A stretch of DNA of 64,000 nt from Sycon ciliatum (GCF_964019385.1 NC_088650.1:23872310-23936309); one strand, 5' to 3'. Numbered from the stretch's first letter, positions 8,773 to 19,159 are shown. Numbers and translations are program-made. The notes: generated by a model not told the origin, from the letters alone.

Positions 8773-9522
8773 ATGTCTGTGATATTGACAGTGGCGAACA
8801 ACACGTCGGGCGTGAGCAGGGGATTGCACAAACCGAACTTTACTCTAAATGTGAAGGAGCTCGATACGCGTGATAAAGTCCTGCATGTTGAATCGGCTCA
8901 GTTTGAAGTACACTTTGAGAACATAGACGAGGCAACGAACAAACTCTATGTGGTACATGGTGTAGAAGAAGAAGAAGAAGAAGAGGATAGACTTTCCATC
9001 AAGACGGGAACATACAGCGATGTAGACGATTTGGCGTCTATTATCAATGCCACTCTGAAACGAGCAGGACACGGAGACATTGTGTTTTCCTACTCTCGTC
9101 ACACCAGCCGTATAAGTGTCTCGGTACCCAGGAATAAACGGTGCTTGTTGAAGAAGGACTCACCCGCATTGGTGCTGGGTGTGGGCACTATTCTCAAGCC
9201 ATACACGATCGAGGGATCTCACACGTTCCCGTTCGCTGTGGATCTGACGAAAGGCAGAAGACTTGTCCTGCTCTACACCGACCTCATTGGACCTGCTGTG
9301 GAGTACGAAGACAATACTGATTCGAGGGTGCTGAAGACTTTTCTTATTCAAACCCTCAACGGTTTGAATAACTACGTGTTCGGGAAAGAAGACAAACGAC
9401 TGCTGCTTCCACACGAAAACGTGACTAGCATTTCGTTCTGGTTGAAATTCAACACCGGTGAACACATTACTTCCGGATATCCCGTCTACCTTGATCTTCG
9501 GATCACCAACACAACTACTTAG
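8773..9522 (+). CDS. Candidate minor capsid (penton) protein
   Basis: A 249-aa protein of a size fitting a single jelly-roll penton. Residues about 78-91 (GTYSDVDDLASIIN) match the 'G-x-Y-S-x-x-D-L-x-x-x-I-N' segment common in Polinton penton proteins. Many alternating beta-type segments follow. A Glu run at residues 65-71 comes from a GAA microsatellite. The stop codon TAG is immediately followed by the ATG of the membrane protein. Pentons form the fivefold vertices and usually hold the fibre, which here is the gene just upstream. Homology was judged by eye; a structure search would decide. Confidence 0.65.
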   Translation: MSVILTVANNTSGVSRGLHKPNFTLNVKELDTRDKVLHVESAQFEVHFENIDEATNKLYVVHGVEEEEEEEDRLSIKTGTYSDVDDLASIINATLKRAGHGDIVFSYSRHTSRISVSVPRNKRCLLKKDSPALVLGVGTILKPYTIEGSHTFPFAVDLTKGRRLVLLYTDLIGPAVEYEDNTDSRVLKTFLIQTLNGLNNYVFGKEDKRLLLPHENVTSISFWLKFNTGEHITSGYPVYLDLRITNTTT

Positions 9523-10128
9523 ATGGATCTTCCAGATGTTCGTGTCCGTCACGTGCGTGACATGGTGGAGGATATAGCAAAACGAAAGAAATTGGAGAGC
9601 GAAAAGGTGCGTTGCCGGGAGAAGTACGTAATTTACAACACTGCAATCTTGTCCTTTCTCATACTCATTCAAACCATTCTCAACATTCTTCAAGGGAGTG
9701 GTGTTGTATCTGGAGAACATCGCATTCGAATCATCGCCATCAGTAGCACGATCATCGGTGTGATCATGGCATGCATTGGTAAACACGTTCTCGACACCAA
9801 ACGTCAGCTTGTCAAGTGTATTGAACAACTGCAGCAGATGGAGAGAGCTGAAGACTCGTTCATGTTGGAATTGGGCATTACTCTGGAAGATGGGAAGCTC
9901 ACTAACGAGGAGCATCAACGATTGATATCGATGATGAACGACTTTCGCAAGACACTGGATATTGGATCTTTAAAAAAAATTCACCCCTATTATAATGTGA
10001 CTCGCAAGAATGGCACAGGAGATATACTCACCACAAGCTCCGGAGTCCTTCACGGGACTCCTGACCAACACGAAGATCGTTCAGAAGAACATCCTCGACA
10101 GGACGGAGAAGAAACTCTCGTTGCTTGA
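9523..10128 (+). CDS. Two-helix membrane protein
   Basis: A 201-aa protein. A charged N-terminus is followed by two hydrophobic helices at residues 36-56 and 68-90, separated by a short polar turn. A helical, coiled-coil-like segment follows at 91-150 and then a polar tail. The last 119 bp overlap the start of the major capsid gene in a different frame. The hairpin topology suggests a virion-membrane, entry or exit protein, but I recognise no family. The overlapping tail (rich in G, E, D, H) may be weakly constrained. Confidence 0.65.
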   Translation: MDLPDVRVRHVRDMVEDIAKRKKLESEKVRCREKYVIYNTAILSFLILIQTILNILQGSGVVSGEHRIRIIAISSTIIGVIMACIGKHVLDTKRQLVKCIEQLQQMERAEDSFMLELGITLEDGKLTNEEHQRLISMMNDFRKTLDIGSLKKIHPYYNVTRKNGTGDILTTSSGVLHGTPDQHEDRSEEHPRQDGEETLVA

Positions 10129-11611
10129 GGGTAGACGCGGAGTACGACTCTTTTCCACAGCAGATCGATCACCACCATCCCTGAACAATGAACTAGACAT
10201 CTCGTCGCCGAATTTCATTGCTCTGGGGGAGAGCTATTTCATCGTGAAAATGCGCTATAGTGTCAAAAACAATCTCAATAACCAGCCTGGAGACTACACG
10301 CGATGGGTGTGCACCACGTCACCAGCCTTTTCGTGGTTCAAGAACATTCGAGTGGAGATCAACGGAACAGAGGTCACGCAATCGAGTAAAGTTGCCGACA
10401 TGCAAATGGTTCAGCATATCCTCAGTCTAATGGAAAGCAGCAGCGAACGCCTTCAGTACGTGGACTCGGATCTCTACGGTCTACAGAAACTGGATCCGCA
10501 AAGAGCATTGAGAGGTGTGGATTTATCGCCCTATCAACTTGGTGTGAAGCGTAAGCATGGCTATGCCTTCGAAACAAACGCTGCAAACGCTAATGCAGCA
10601 CAAGCACCGGATTTCGTCGATGATTTCACACTCAGGCGTGCACCCACCGTCGAGCTTGTCACCAACGAAGGCTTCTCCAACACGGTTCAGGAAAATGCAC
10701 TTCGTGCAGCTGTTGGACGGTTTCAGTACAAGCTGAGACCCTTCCTACCGTTTTTCAATCAGGACGATGCTTGGTTACCCCCGGGTACACAGGTGAAGCT
10801 TCGCTTTGATCTGCCACAATCCGAGCTTTCCAGATACATCATGCTTAGCGATCAAGGCGGTGGTGCCAACAGTGCTCTGAGCGTCGGTGATATTGAGATC
10901 GATCTACTCCAATTGGACTTTGTGTACACTACCTATCGCATGGAACCCAATCTCACCGATCGTGTACGCCTTCCCAAACAACTCTATTTCCACACGTGGT
11001 GCCCTCGTCTCATACAAAAGAGCATTTCAGATGATGCTGGTACACTGGAACTGCTTCACAATGCGGACATTCCACGCAGGATGATCCTGTTCTTCACAGA
11101 TTTGACTCATGGTACACAGCCAGCATTGGCTGGAGGTCAAGCATCGCATTCTTCGAACAGACTGGCCATGATTCATGCAAATCTCAGTCAACTTCGTGTC
11201 ACTGTCAACGACCAGATGCTCTTTGACAACCCGCTCAAGTTCCAGTGGGATGTGAGTCGTAATACTGAAGGGCAATACTTCTACGATTACAACAAATCCT
11301 CCTACCTGCGTGGCTACAATCTGGTTCAAGACTTTTTCGGCAAGACGTATGGAACGCAAATCCCCATCACCGCTGCAGATTACTGCAATCACTACTTTAT
11401 GGTGCCTATCAACTTGAATCTGGATCGGACCACAGACAATCCAAGATCGAGAGGAAATCTGTCCATCGACTATCAATTTAGCGACGTGACAAACGCCCCC
11501 GTGAGGAGACCTAGCGAAAATGGTGCCTCGATCAAAGTCAACCTTCTCTGCATGGACAAGTACTTGTACACCATGAGCAAAGATGAAGGTATCAAAGCCG
11601 AAGTTGTATGA
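10010..11611 (+). CDS. Major capsid protein (double jelly-roll)
   Basis: A 533-aa protein with the length and position of the Polinton major capsid protein. The C-terminal third contains DNPRSRGNLSIDYQFSD, which parallels the 'P-x-G-x-x-N-x-S' segment of double jelly-roll capsid proteins of adenovirus-like and large DNA viruses. Upstream, NNQPGDYTRWVCTT and WFKNIRVEINGTEV suit the first jelly roll. It assembles as trimeric hexon-like capsomers. The start at 10010 lies inside the membrane-protein gene. A weak TATTATAAT at about 9989 is too close to be a convincing TATA box. The order penton, membrane protein, capsid protein, precursor, ATPase forms a morphogenesis block. Confidence 0.8.
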   Translation: MAQEIYSPQAPESFTGLLTNTKIVQKNILDRTEKKLSLLEGRRGVRLFSTADRSPPSLNNELDISSPNFIALGESYFIVKMRYSVKNNLNNQPGDYTRWVCTTSPAFSWFKNIRVEINGTEVTQSSKVADMQMVQHILSLMESSSERLQYVDSDLYGLQKLDPQRALRGVDLSPYQLGVKRKHGYAFETNAANANAAQAPDFVDDFTLRRAPTVELVTNEGFSNTVQENALRAAVGRFQYKLRPFLPFFNQDDAWLPPGTQVKLRFDLPQSELSRYIMLSDQGGGANSALSVGDIEIDLLQLDFVYTTYRMEPNLTDRVRLPKQLYFHTWCPRLIQKSISDDAGTLELLHNADIPRRMILFFTDLTHGTQPALAGGQASHSSNRLAMIHANLSQLRVTVNDQMLFDNPLKFQWDVSRNTEGQYFYDYNKSSYLRGYNLVQDFFGKTYGTQIPITAADYCNHYFMVPINLNLDRTTDNPRSRGNLSIDYQFSDVTNAPVRRPSENGASIKVNLLCMDKYLYTMSKDEGIKAEVV

Positions 11612-11642
11612 ATTAATTCCGACCTAGTAGTAAAAGGGCATC

Positions 11643-12428
11643 ATGGAAGGTGGTGACCTGGAGACCAGACATCGTGTCTACGGTGGTGATTTGAAAACAT
11701 CGAGTCGACAACACGGTGGATTCTTCTGGAAAAAGAGCTTCTGGAAAAACCTAATCGGTGCTGGACCGGATGAGATGGAAAAGCAGATGGCGGAACCCAC
11801 GACAAAACAAGATGCAATGCAACGCGGTGGACTTGGACCCCTGGCTGCCATGGCAGGAATGACACTTCTTCCCATGCTTTTGGGGAGAGGAGAGTCCGGA
11901 GACATTGTGGAAACGCAAATGAAAACAGCTTACAACCCTGCCATGCACCGAGGAGGTCTAGCCATTCCACCAGGATTAGCCGCCAAGGCCATACCACTCC
12001 TGACGAACCTGGCTGCTCCCTTGGCCATGGGTACCATGGCATCACTGGGTGACAACGTAATGGATAAAATATTCGGCAGAGGAGTAAGGAAGGGAAGCTC
12101 AGCAGGTGCCATGAAGCGCACTAAAAGTCGTCGTCGTCGGCATGCACCGAAGAAGATTCGGCAACGAGCATCTCGAAAAACCAAGAAACCAGCTCGTCAA
12201 GTTCGCTCCAAAGGCCGCAGGGCACGAGGAATAAAGAAACAAGGAAGGGCCTTGTTCAAAAAACTAGGACATCGTGCCCTCGACGAAGCTTCATCGTTCC
12301 TGTCTGCACCTCGTAGATCCCTAACCCGTCCTGAAACTCCATTTGCTCAAAAAATTCGACAGAACATTAACAGTGCAGGACCGTCTTCTATGAGTTCCGC
12401 TCACATCGGTCCATCCTACAACATCTGA
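11643..12428 (+). CDS. Basic virion precursor with several protease cleavage sites
   Basis: A 261-aa protein. The N-terminal half is glycine-rich and partly hydrophobic (APLAMGTMASLG). Residues 148-215 are strongly basic (KSRRRRHAPKK, RKTKKPARQ), as in DNA-condensing core proteins. Four places fit adenain-type cleavage rules ((M/I/L)XGX-G or (M/I/L)XGG-X): MEGG/D at 1-5, LIGA/G at 37-41, LLGR/G at 79-83 and IFGR/G at 143-147. Adenovirus pVI, pVII and pX are processed this way. By analogy this could release a membrane-active peptide and a protamine-like core protein. It starts 31 bp after the capsid gene and ends 2 bp before the ATPase start codon. Confidence 0.7.
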   Translation: MEGGDLETRHRVYGGDLKTSSRQHGGFFWKKSFWKNLIGAGPDEMEKQMAEPTTKQDAMQRGGLGPLAAMAGMTLLPMLLGRGESGDIVETQMKTAYNPAMHRGGLAIPPGLAAKAIPLLTNLAAPLAMGTMASLGDNVMDKIFGRGVRKGSSAGAMKRTKSRRRRHAPKKIRQRASRKTKKPARQVRSKGRRARGIKKQGRALFKKLGHRALDEASSFLSAPRRSLTRPETPFAQKIRQNINSAGPSSMSSAHIGPSYNI

Positions 12429-12430
12429 TC

Positions 12431-13183
12431 ATGGACTTTATCTCGCTCCTTGGACAGGAAATCGGGAGGAAGAAAAAGACTAGTCCCGTAAGGAACGACG
12501 ATGTTCCGACCACGGCCACTGCTCGACACGGGCTGCACATTCCTGGTCTTCAGTTCGAGTCTAAGGATTGGTTCACGGAAATCATTCCTGCTCTGAAATC
12601 CTGGGGTCAAAACGTATTGTTTCTGGGACAGAGCAACATGGGTAAATCCTACTTTCTCATCAAGCTCCTGAAACGTGTGCAACCTGAGCGTATAGTTGTC
12701 ATCTCCAACACGCCGGCCGATCAGTATCGTCTCCCAAGCCTCAAATCCTTCAAGCATTACAGCACCATGCCCGAGTGTATCGAAGACATGGATCTCCAGC
12801 CTAACACCTATGTGATCATTGATGACATCAGAGTGATGGGTTTGAAGCACGGCAGCCAAAGAGAGTGTCTCTACAAGTTCTTCACCATGTACAGTCATCA
12901 TCATAAGTTGAACGTGTTCTTTCTCTCTCAGAGCTTTGATAACATTAAGGACATGAAGATCAATGCAAACTTTATGTATCTATTTCGCTTCACTGATAAA
13001 AGCAATATCAAGCGTTATCTCAATACTCTGTTTGGTGGTGTGTGCACGAAGTCATCCATTATCTTTAGATTGTATGAGAAGTTATTGGCGGTGTGTCGCA
13101 GACCTATCCTAACCATTGATTGCTCTTCTAATCAGTACTACACGTATTGCGAAGACACTGCATTAAAGGTGACTTTTGAATAA
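12431..13183 (+). CDS. DNA-packaging ATPase (FtsK/HerA type)
   Basis: A 250-aa protein. The Walker A motif is GQSNMGKS (residues 66-73), Walker B is TYVIIDD (126-132), and a following strand NVFFLSQS (161-168) supplies the sensor. This fits the packaging ATPases of Polintons, virophages and related DNA viruses, which pump the genome into the capsid. The size is typical for Polintons. The stop codon TAA overlaps an AATAAA poly(A) signal (13179-13184). Confidence 0.9.
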   Translation: MDFISLLGQEIGRKKKTSPVRNDDVPTTATARHGLHIPGLQFESKDWFTEIIPALKSWGQNVLFLGQSNMGKSYFLIKLLKRVQPERIVVISNTPADQYRLPSLKSFKHYSTMPECIEDMDLQPNTYVIIDDIRVMGLKHGSQRECLYKFFTMYSHHHKLNVFFLSQSFDNIKDMKINANFMYLFRFTDKSNIKRYLNTLFGGVCTKSSIIFRLYEKLLAVCRRPILTIDCSSNQYYTYCEDTALKVTFE

Positions 13184-13184
13184 A
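13179..13184 (+). terminator. Poly(A) signal overlapping the ATPase stop codon
   Basis: AATAAA shares its TAA with the stop codon. It would end the capsid-block transcripts before the 12-bp repeat array. Confidence 0.6.
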
Positions 13185-13204
13185 AACCTCGTTGATGTGC
13201 GTGT

Positions 13205-13288
13205 TTAGCCGAAAAGTTAGCCGAAAAGTTAGCCGAAAAGTTAGCCGAAAAGTTAGCCGAAAAGTTAGCCGAAAAGTTAGCCGAAACA
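13205..13288 (+). repeat. 12-bp tandem array, seven copies
   Basis: TTAGCCGAAAAG repeats at 13205, 13217, 13229, 13241, 13253, 13265 and 13277 almost without change. The array fills the gap between the ATPase poly(A) signal and the next gene. It may be a regulatory array or a recent slippage product. Confidence 0.95.
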
Positions 13289-13317
13289 TTGAAAAAAAAT
13301 TCCAATCATGAATAAGA

Positions 13318-14379
13318 ATGGAGCATCTTACGGTGAAATTCTCAAATGGGCTACCGAGCAGTATACAGAGGGTGGGGTCCAGAAAGGGATCCTTCTCGAT
13401 ACCCAAGCGTAAAAGGTTGCAAACCTTGCAGTTTATGTCGAAACATCCTCAACACATCCTCAAGAAGAGAGTAAATTCGTGGGAAGTTCTCGGTATACCA
13501 CCACTCATGCGGCAAAAAGGAGGTAATAACTACAATACCTACTTGAAAAGCGTCAAGAAAGTTCTTTCCCAAGTGCCAGATCACAGTTTGAGCACCTCCA
13601 CCCTGTTGGAACTGCAAGCTGATCCGCGAGTAAAGCGTCTATATGACACCCACTTCAAAAACAATCCCGATCACATCAGTTACCCGTCTGTGAGAAATGT
13701 GATTGCATCCAACATACTCAACTATGATTCCACTACCGATCAAGTTCGCGATTCCGTTGCAGATGTCAGGAAGAAGAGAAAGGCACCTTTAACATCAGTG
13801 CCTTTCAATCTATTACAAGACCACGAATTTGACCGATGGATCCTACAAATCCTGGACAGTTTCCTCCGACATACAAATATACCGGCAACCTTTTTGAAGA
13901 GCAACTACTTCACAAGCCGATCACAACTGCTGCAACTCTACGATGAAGATCGACTGAGGTTCAGGAGTCGGGTGGAAGCGGCTGCGGATGCCCTGAAGAC
14001 GCAGACGATGAACGACTACACTACTCTGGTCAACGAGACGAATCGCATCTACATGTCCAGGTACCCATTTGCAACCATAGCGGGTGCGGTGGGAATCCAC
14101 AAACATGTCGATGGATTCCTTCGATCAGAACGAAAGATTCATGAACTAGCCACCCTAGTGCTAGCTGTACCAGGATCGCAGCTCAAGTTTCAAGATCTCA
14201 ACGATATGACTTCTACGTATGGTAGAACAACTGAAGCAAAATTGATCCATCCCGAGCATTTCATGATCAGAGCACAAAAGGTGATGGTGGACGATGCATC
14301 ATTCATTCAAGAGGTTCTGAAGGATAAAAGCAGGATCACTCGTATCATCAAGGATATCCTGAGTGGACGTTCAATGTGA
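13318..14379 (+). CDS. Polinton protein of unknown function (353 aa)
   Basis: I do not recognise this family. It is mostly alpha-helical by composition, with a basic N-terminal third (residues 1-60, including KRKRL and KKRVNSW) and a second basic patch near 149 (VRKKRKAPL). No membrane segment or catalytic motif is seen. An ATG ten bases upstream (13308) opens a different frame of 34 codons ending at 13410, so translation must skip it or the true N-terminus differs. The gene lies between ATPase and protease-integrase, where Polintons often carry virion proteins. It ends 35 bp before the next start codon. Confidence 0.7.
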   Translation: MEHLTVKFSNGLPSSIQRVGSRKGSFSIPKRKRLQTLQFMSKHPQHILKKRVNSWEVLGIPPLMRQKGGNNYNTYLKSVKKVLSQVPDHSLSTSTLLELQADPRVKRLYDTHFKNNPDHISYPSVRNVIASNILNYDSTTDQVRDSVADVRKKRKAPLTSVPFNLLQDHEFDRWILQILDSFLRHTNIPATFLKSNYFTSRSQLLQLYDEDRLRFRSRVEAAADALKTQTMNDYTTLVNETNRIYMSRYPFATIAGAVGIHKHVDGFLRSERKIHELATLVLAVPGSQLKFQDLNDMTSTYGRTTEAKLIHPEHFMIRAQKVMVDDASFIQEVLKDKSRITRIIKDILSGRSM

Positions 14380-14414
14380 TCACGTGCGCGAAAATTTTCA
14401 GGCTATGATCAAGA

Positions 14415-15908
14415 ATGGACTACCCTCTCAGCAGTGCCGACATCAAAGGAAGATTGAATGGTGTTGGAGGGTTCGTGGGGTGTACAAGTTACGACCTCTT
14501 ACCACCCTTGAACAATGGAGACTTTTGTATCGTCAACACCGACAACGTTCTACCGGTGTACGATGCACCGGAAGGTGGACATCATTGGTTGACCGTGTGT
14601 CGCGAGCAAAACGTGATCCTGGTTTTTGACAGTTTCGGACGCAGTCTATACACTATGGAGCAAGATTACACTGAACCTGCACTGTGCGATTTCTTTAAAG
14701 AAGCCTATGCAGACTGTAAGATCATCACCAACACCCAAGCCGTTCAAGACAGAAGCACAGCAGTATGTGGATGGTATGCCATATTGATGGGAAAGCTATT
14801 TTCCAAATATGGTCTGGATGAAGCACTTCGAACTTTCCGAAGAGTCTTCGATGAGGATGAAAAGCTGGAAAACGATCAACTGGTTCTCAGTTTAGGTGTC
14901 TTGCGAGGTGGTGGAGCCTTGTGGGATACGAAAGTGCAAAAAGCACTTCATGATGGAAGACAGAAGAAGAAGTCGCAGTCCACACCATTCCACACGCAAC
15001 TGGCTAACGAATTGCACAAACCCAGACGAGTGCATTTCAAAAGACGCAAGGTGAAGAGCAGGTCTGTGGATCACATCTGGAGTGCCGATCTAGTGGATAT
15101 GCAACGGTTTGCCCGAAGCAACAAGAACTACAAATTCCTGCTGACCGTCATCGATCTGTACAGTCGCTATGCCTGGGCAGTACCCCTGAAAACCAAAACT
15201 GGCTCTGCTGTCAGGGATGCATTCGACATGATCCTGAAAACATCGAACAGGGTACCACAAAAACTATGGGTAGACGAAGGCAAGGAGTTCTACAATGCAA
15301 CAATGAAGCAATGGGTCAAGGATCACAACATCATCATGTACAGCACCCACAACGAAGGAAAAGCCGTGGTGGTGGAACGCTTCAATAGAACACTGAAAGG
15401 CAGAATGTGGCGCCATTTCACGGAGAAAGCTACGACACAGTATCTTGACGTCCTTCCTCAGCTTATGGTCAAGTACAACAGCTCGAAACATCGCAGTATC
15501 GGCATGAGTCCCACGAAAGCTTCTCTTGATGGAAAACCAAAAGATGCAGACGTACACTCGAAGCAATCACCAGCAAAATTCAAAGTGGGTGATGATGTGC
15601 GTTTGGCTGTAGCTAAACGTCATTTCGAGAAAGGGTACACGCCCAACTGGACAGAGGAAGTGTTCGTGGTAAACGATGTCCTACCCACTGTACCCCACAC
15701 CTATCGTGTTCAAGACCTGATGGGAGAAGTCATTCAAGGACAGTTCTATGGAGCTGAGCTACAACATGCCAGACACACAGGATTGAGATTCGATAAGGTG
15801 TTGAAATACAACAAGAACAGTCGGCTCGTCAAATGGAGGGGTTATCAAGACGAAAAATTCCATACCTGGTTAACAAAGAAGGATGTGAATGATCTCAAAA
15901 AGTATTAG
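14415..15908 (+). CDS. Fused adenain-like cysteine protease, DDE integrase and chromodomain
   Basis: A single 497-aa frame. Residues 1-165 are an adenovirus-type protease: His57 in GGHHW, Asp72 in FDSFG, Gln111 and Cys118 in CGWY. The Gln-Cys spacing of seven equals that of adenain. Residues 215-370 are a retroviral-type integrase core with Asp225 (SADLVD), Asp287 (WVDEGKEF) and Glu321 (ERFNRTLKGR). Residues 459-492 are a chromodomain (LVKWRGY), which may steer insertion to marked chromatin. At the junction, LRGG/G (163-167) fits the protease's own cleavage rule, so the two enzymes could separate after translation. In Polintons these are normally two genes. No stop codon or splice site was seen between them. 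Confidence 0.9.
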   Translation: MDYPLSSADIKGRLNGVGGFVGCTSYDLLPPLNNGDFCIVNTDNVLPVYDAPEGGHHWLTVCREQNVILVFDSFGRSLYTMEQDYTEPALCDFFKEAYADCKIITNTQAVQDRSTAVCGWYAILMGKLFSKYGLDEALRTFRRVFDEDEKLENDQLVLSLGVLRGGGALWDTKVQKALHDGRQKKKSQSTPFHTQLANELHKPRRVHFKRRKVKSRSVDHIWSADLVDMQRFARSNKNYKFLLTVIDLYSRYAWAVPLKTKTGSAVRDAFDMILKTSNRVPQKLWVDEGKEFYNATMKQWVKDHNIIMYSTHNEGKAVVVERFNRTLKGRMWRHFTEKATTQYLDVLPQLMVKYNSSKHRSIGMSPTKASLDGKPKDADVHSKQSPAKFKVGDDVRLAVAKRHFEKGYTPNWTEEVFVVNDVLPTVPHTYRVQDLMGEVIQGQFYGAELQHARHTGLRFDKVLKYNKNSRLVKWRGYQDEKFHTWLTKKDVNDLKKY

Positions 15909-16028
15909 CATTTCATATGTACAATGTAGCTCATGCTTTGGATTAACGTGAATATTATGAATCGCATAGTATTTACAATGTATTTCATGAGAAGATATGA
16001 CATATGCTCTAGTATGTGTGGAAATCCC

Positions 16029-19000
16029 TCAGTGCTTTGGAATATCCTTGTGTCCGAATGCCAGGGTGTTGATACCATCCTCCAGAATGTAACGCTTACT
16101 GTCGAATCCACTGAGGGCAATCTTGCGTAGCTCCTCTCCGTGAATGCAATGTCGTCGACTTCGAAGAACATTCATTGTTCTCTTCAGCTGAGACTCCTCG
16201 ACGAGACATGTTCGATAATCATCGACGGTTATGGTGTTTTTCAACACGCTTCTCTGCACACCTTTGGCACGCTTGCCATTGTCGTCGTTGTCTTCACAGC
16301 GGTATGCGTACATCTTGCTCCGCAAACCAATGAACTCCTTGATGGGTTTGCCACCTAGTTCGTCCTTGAACTTCCCTACCACCTTCTTGTTGACCGTGCT
16401 GTACAGGTGGTGGGATGGTGAATAGTTGGATGTGTCATAGGCTGTTATGTTGTTTGACATATCGGTGTACAGATCATCCGTTTGAATATGTACGATCAGA
16501 CTATCAGTATCAGTGTAGAGCAAACGTACATTTTGTCCATAGCGGGGTAGGAGAACTTCATAGTAAAAGGAATACATCAAGTGCTTCGACAGATCGAGGA
16601 TGGCTGTACCCACATAAATGGGTTTATTGAGAGTCACCTTTGTCCTGGCAAACTCGATTGCTATCAGATCGTTCTCAAAGGCTACACTGCGGATGTACGA
16701 AGGTTTGTTGATGCTTTTCTGGAGACGTGGTTTTTCATCCTGTTCACGAATGAGCTTGATGTTTACTCTGTTTCGAACGTTTTCCATGGTCTTGCCATAT
16801 ACAGCATTGTTCATCAACTACGATAAACAGGCATACAAAGAAAAGACAAGAAAAACAACAATAAGAAAACTGTTATCTTCAGGTCATTCACACTTCCAGT
16901 ACATACTAGATCCCACACTATCGCTAAATACACACACACACACACACATGATGTGGAGTACCCACCTTATAGAAGTCTTTCTCGAAATCAGAAGTTGATA
17001 GCTTTCTCAGGTCAGTATTAGTGTCGATGTATGGCTTCATCCATGGGTGTTGTGTGAAGGAGAGCACACGATGCACATCTGTAATCTCCACACCCAAGGA
17101 CACATACTGCTGCAAGTTTCTGTAGTGCAGAACATAGTGCTCTTTCGGTAGTAGATTTGGCACCAGTTTCTTCGCTTCCAAACCGCTCACCTACAAGAGT
17201 ACAGTATAGATATACACAAACCTTAGAAGATTAATACAAGCATATCCACCAGATAGACCATGACTTACCATTAGTTTCTCTGCCATGTGGGTCTGATATG
17301 GAGAAAGCATATCTCGTGTCACCTTCATCTGCTCAGGAGCCAACGGATAATCATTCATCATGTCATGCACACCATCTGGAATCCTTAAATCGCACTCCAC
17401 CATGTATCCCGTCGAAGAGTCCATTGGATGATCGAGTACCGTCTCCAGAAGATCATCCGTCACTGCTTCAAAGCAGAAGTCCGACACGGGCAAGGGTTGA
17501 GACATGGCCCATCCATATAGATTGTTCGCATCTAAATATTGGATGAAGCTTGACGGCTCGTCTGGATTGTATTCCGATAGATATCTGTTGTTGGCGGTGG
17601 CGTGTCTAGCGGACACCATGCTTATGCCACCTCTTTTGCCATGCTCAATGAAGTTGAACATGTCAATGTCGGAAATGAGATGAAGGGACACCTTCGTCAT
17701 TTTCAGCAGCGAATCCCAGGCAAATCCCGGTAAGGTGAGGTAATTAGCGGGATCCAATCCATAGGTTGCGTGAGCAGTTCTTCTGAAGTTTTCGAAAACG
17801 TCAGCCAACAGCAGCACATCAGTCTCCAGGTAGAGGTCGTGATAGTCTCCTAGATCTTCACAGTCAAACGCAGTCCATACTGTTTGTGCATAGGCATAGT
17901 CTTCATCACTGATACCCTAGGGAATAGAAAATGTACACCAAAAAGAAAAACAAATCAACGAACTTATTTTAGTAGTTCGCCCACACAATCAATTATTTAG
18001 TATGAAGCTGCAGGAAGCGTTCAAACACATTTTGGCTTATTTTAGTACTTCGAAGTAAGATGGTGAAAAAAGAAAGAGAGAAAGATCTACTATATCTGTC
18101 ACACTACTCACCGTGTTCGTTAGCGTTGAGTGGAATGCATCCTTGGGTGGTAGACGCGTTTCTTCGAATTGGTCGTACGACCCCATATATTCACACGGGT
18201 AGACACCCTTTCGTGTCAACAGTTTGCGTTCATCCTCGTCTGGAAATCGTGCGGATAGAAGGGCGAATGCATCTGGTGGTGTAGCCGAAACCAACCGGTC
18301 TAGGGAGGTGTTCAAGAATGCCAGGCTGTCGATGAACTGGAACTGTCTCCATCCGAATGTGACATATTTTTCACTGTTGATGGGAATCACGTTGATAGCA
18401 CCGAGACGCTGTCTGAGAAGAAGAAAGAAAAAGAGGAGACACAGTTTTAAGGTGCAGCTGTAAAGATGAATATCAATCATATAAACGTGAATATGAGTAC
18501 CAACATAGTAATGATCTTCCTTCTTAGAAAAACATCATGATCCACGCACACACACACACACACACACACCACGCGTATGTAACGTACCCGTTCTTGTCCT
18601 TTCTTGTTCACATACGTAATCTCATCAATGGACGTTCTCCCAATGGCAGATATGATGTGATGAGAATCGTATCCCTTCAAGTTATGAAAGATCACAGGAA
18701 TCTTAATCTTTAATGGCTCAATCCGCATGTTCAGGTTACAATGGTTGTGTGCTGCACCACGATAAGCACCGGTGATGTGACAGTGGTCACGTACACGATC
18801 GCTACCCAACGCTTCACCACAGATCCAACAGGAGACTACCGTTTCAAATTCACGTTGCTGACTTTCTGAAATGATCATTTGACCAGCATTACATGCTAGA
18901 AGCTCATCACGGATAGTCTCCTCCTCTTGCTCAAGTGACAGCAGAAAACAGAACATAGAATCTTCTCCACGGTAGAAGAAACGGTTCGTGACGACGCCAT

Positions 19001-19128
19001 CAGATCGTACTACAATGTACGAACAGGAACAGGCTACATGCTTGTTCTTTTGGAATGTCGAATGACCGATTTTATTGTCAGCGGACAGAGGTTCTATGAA
19101 AGCCTCACAATCGGCATAGATCACCTGC

Positions 19129-19159
<31 letters not shown>

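Noticed and set aside
13205-13288. CRISPR-like array
   Set aside because: Units are contiguous 12-mers with no spacers, in animal DNA.
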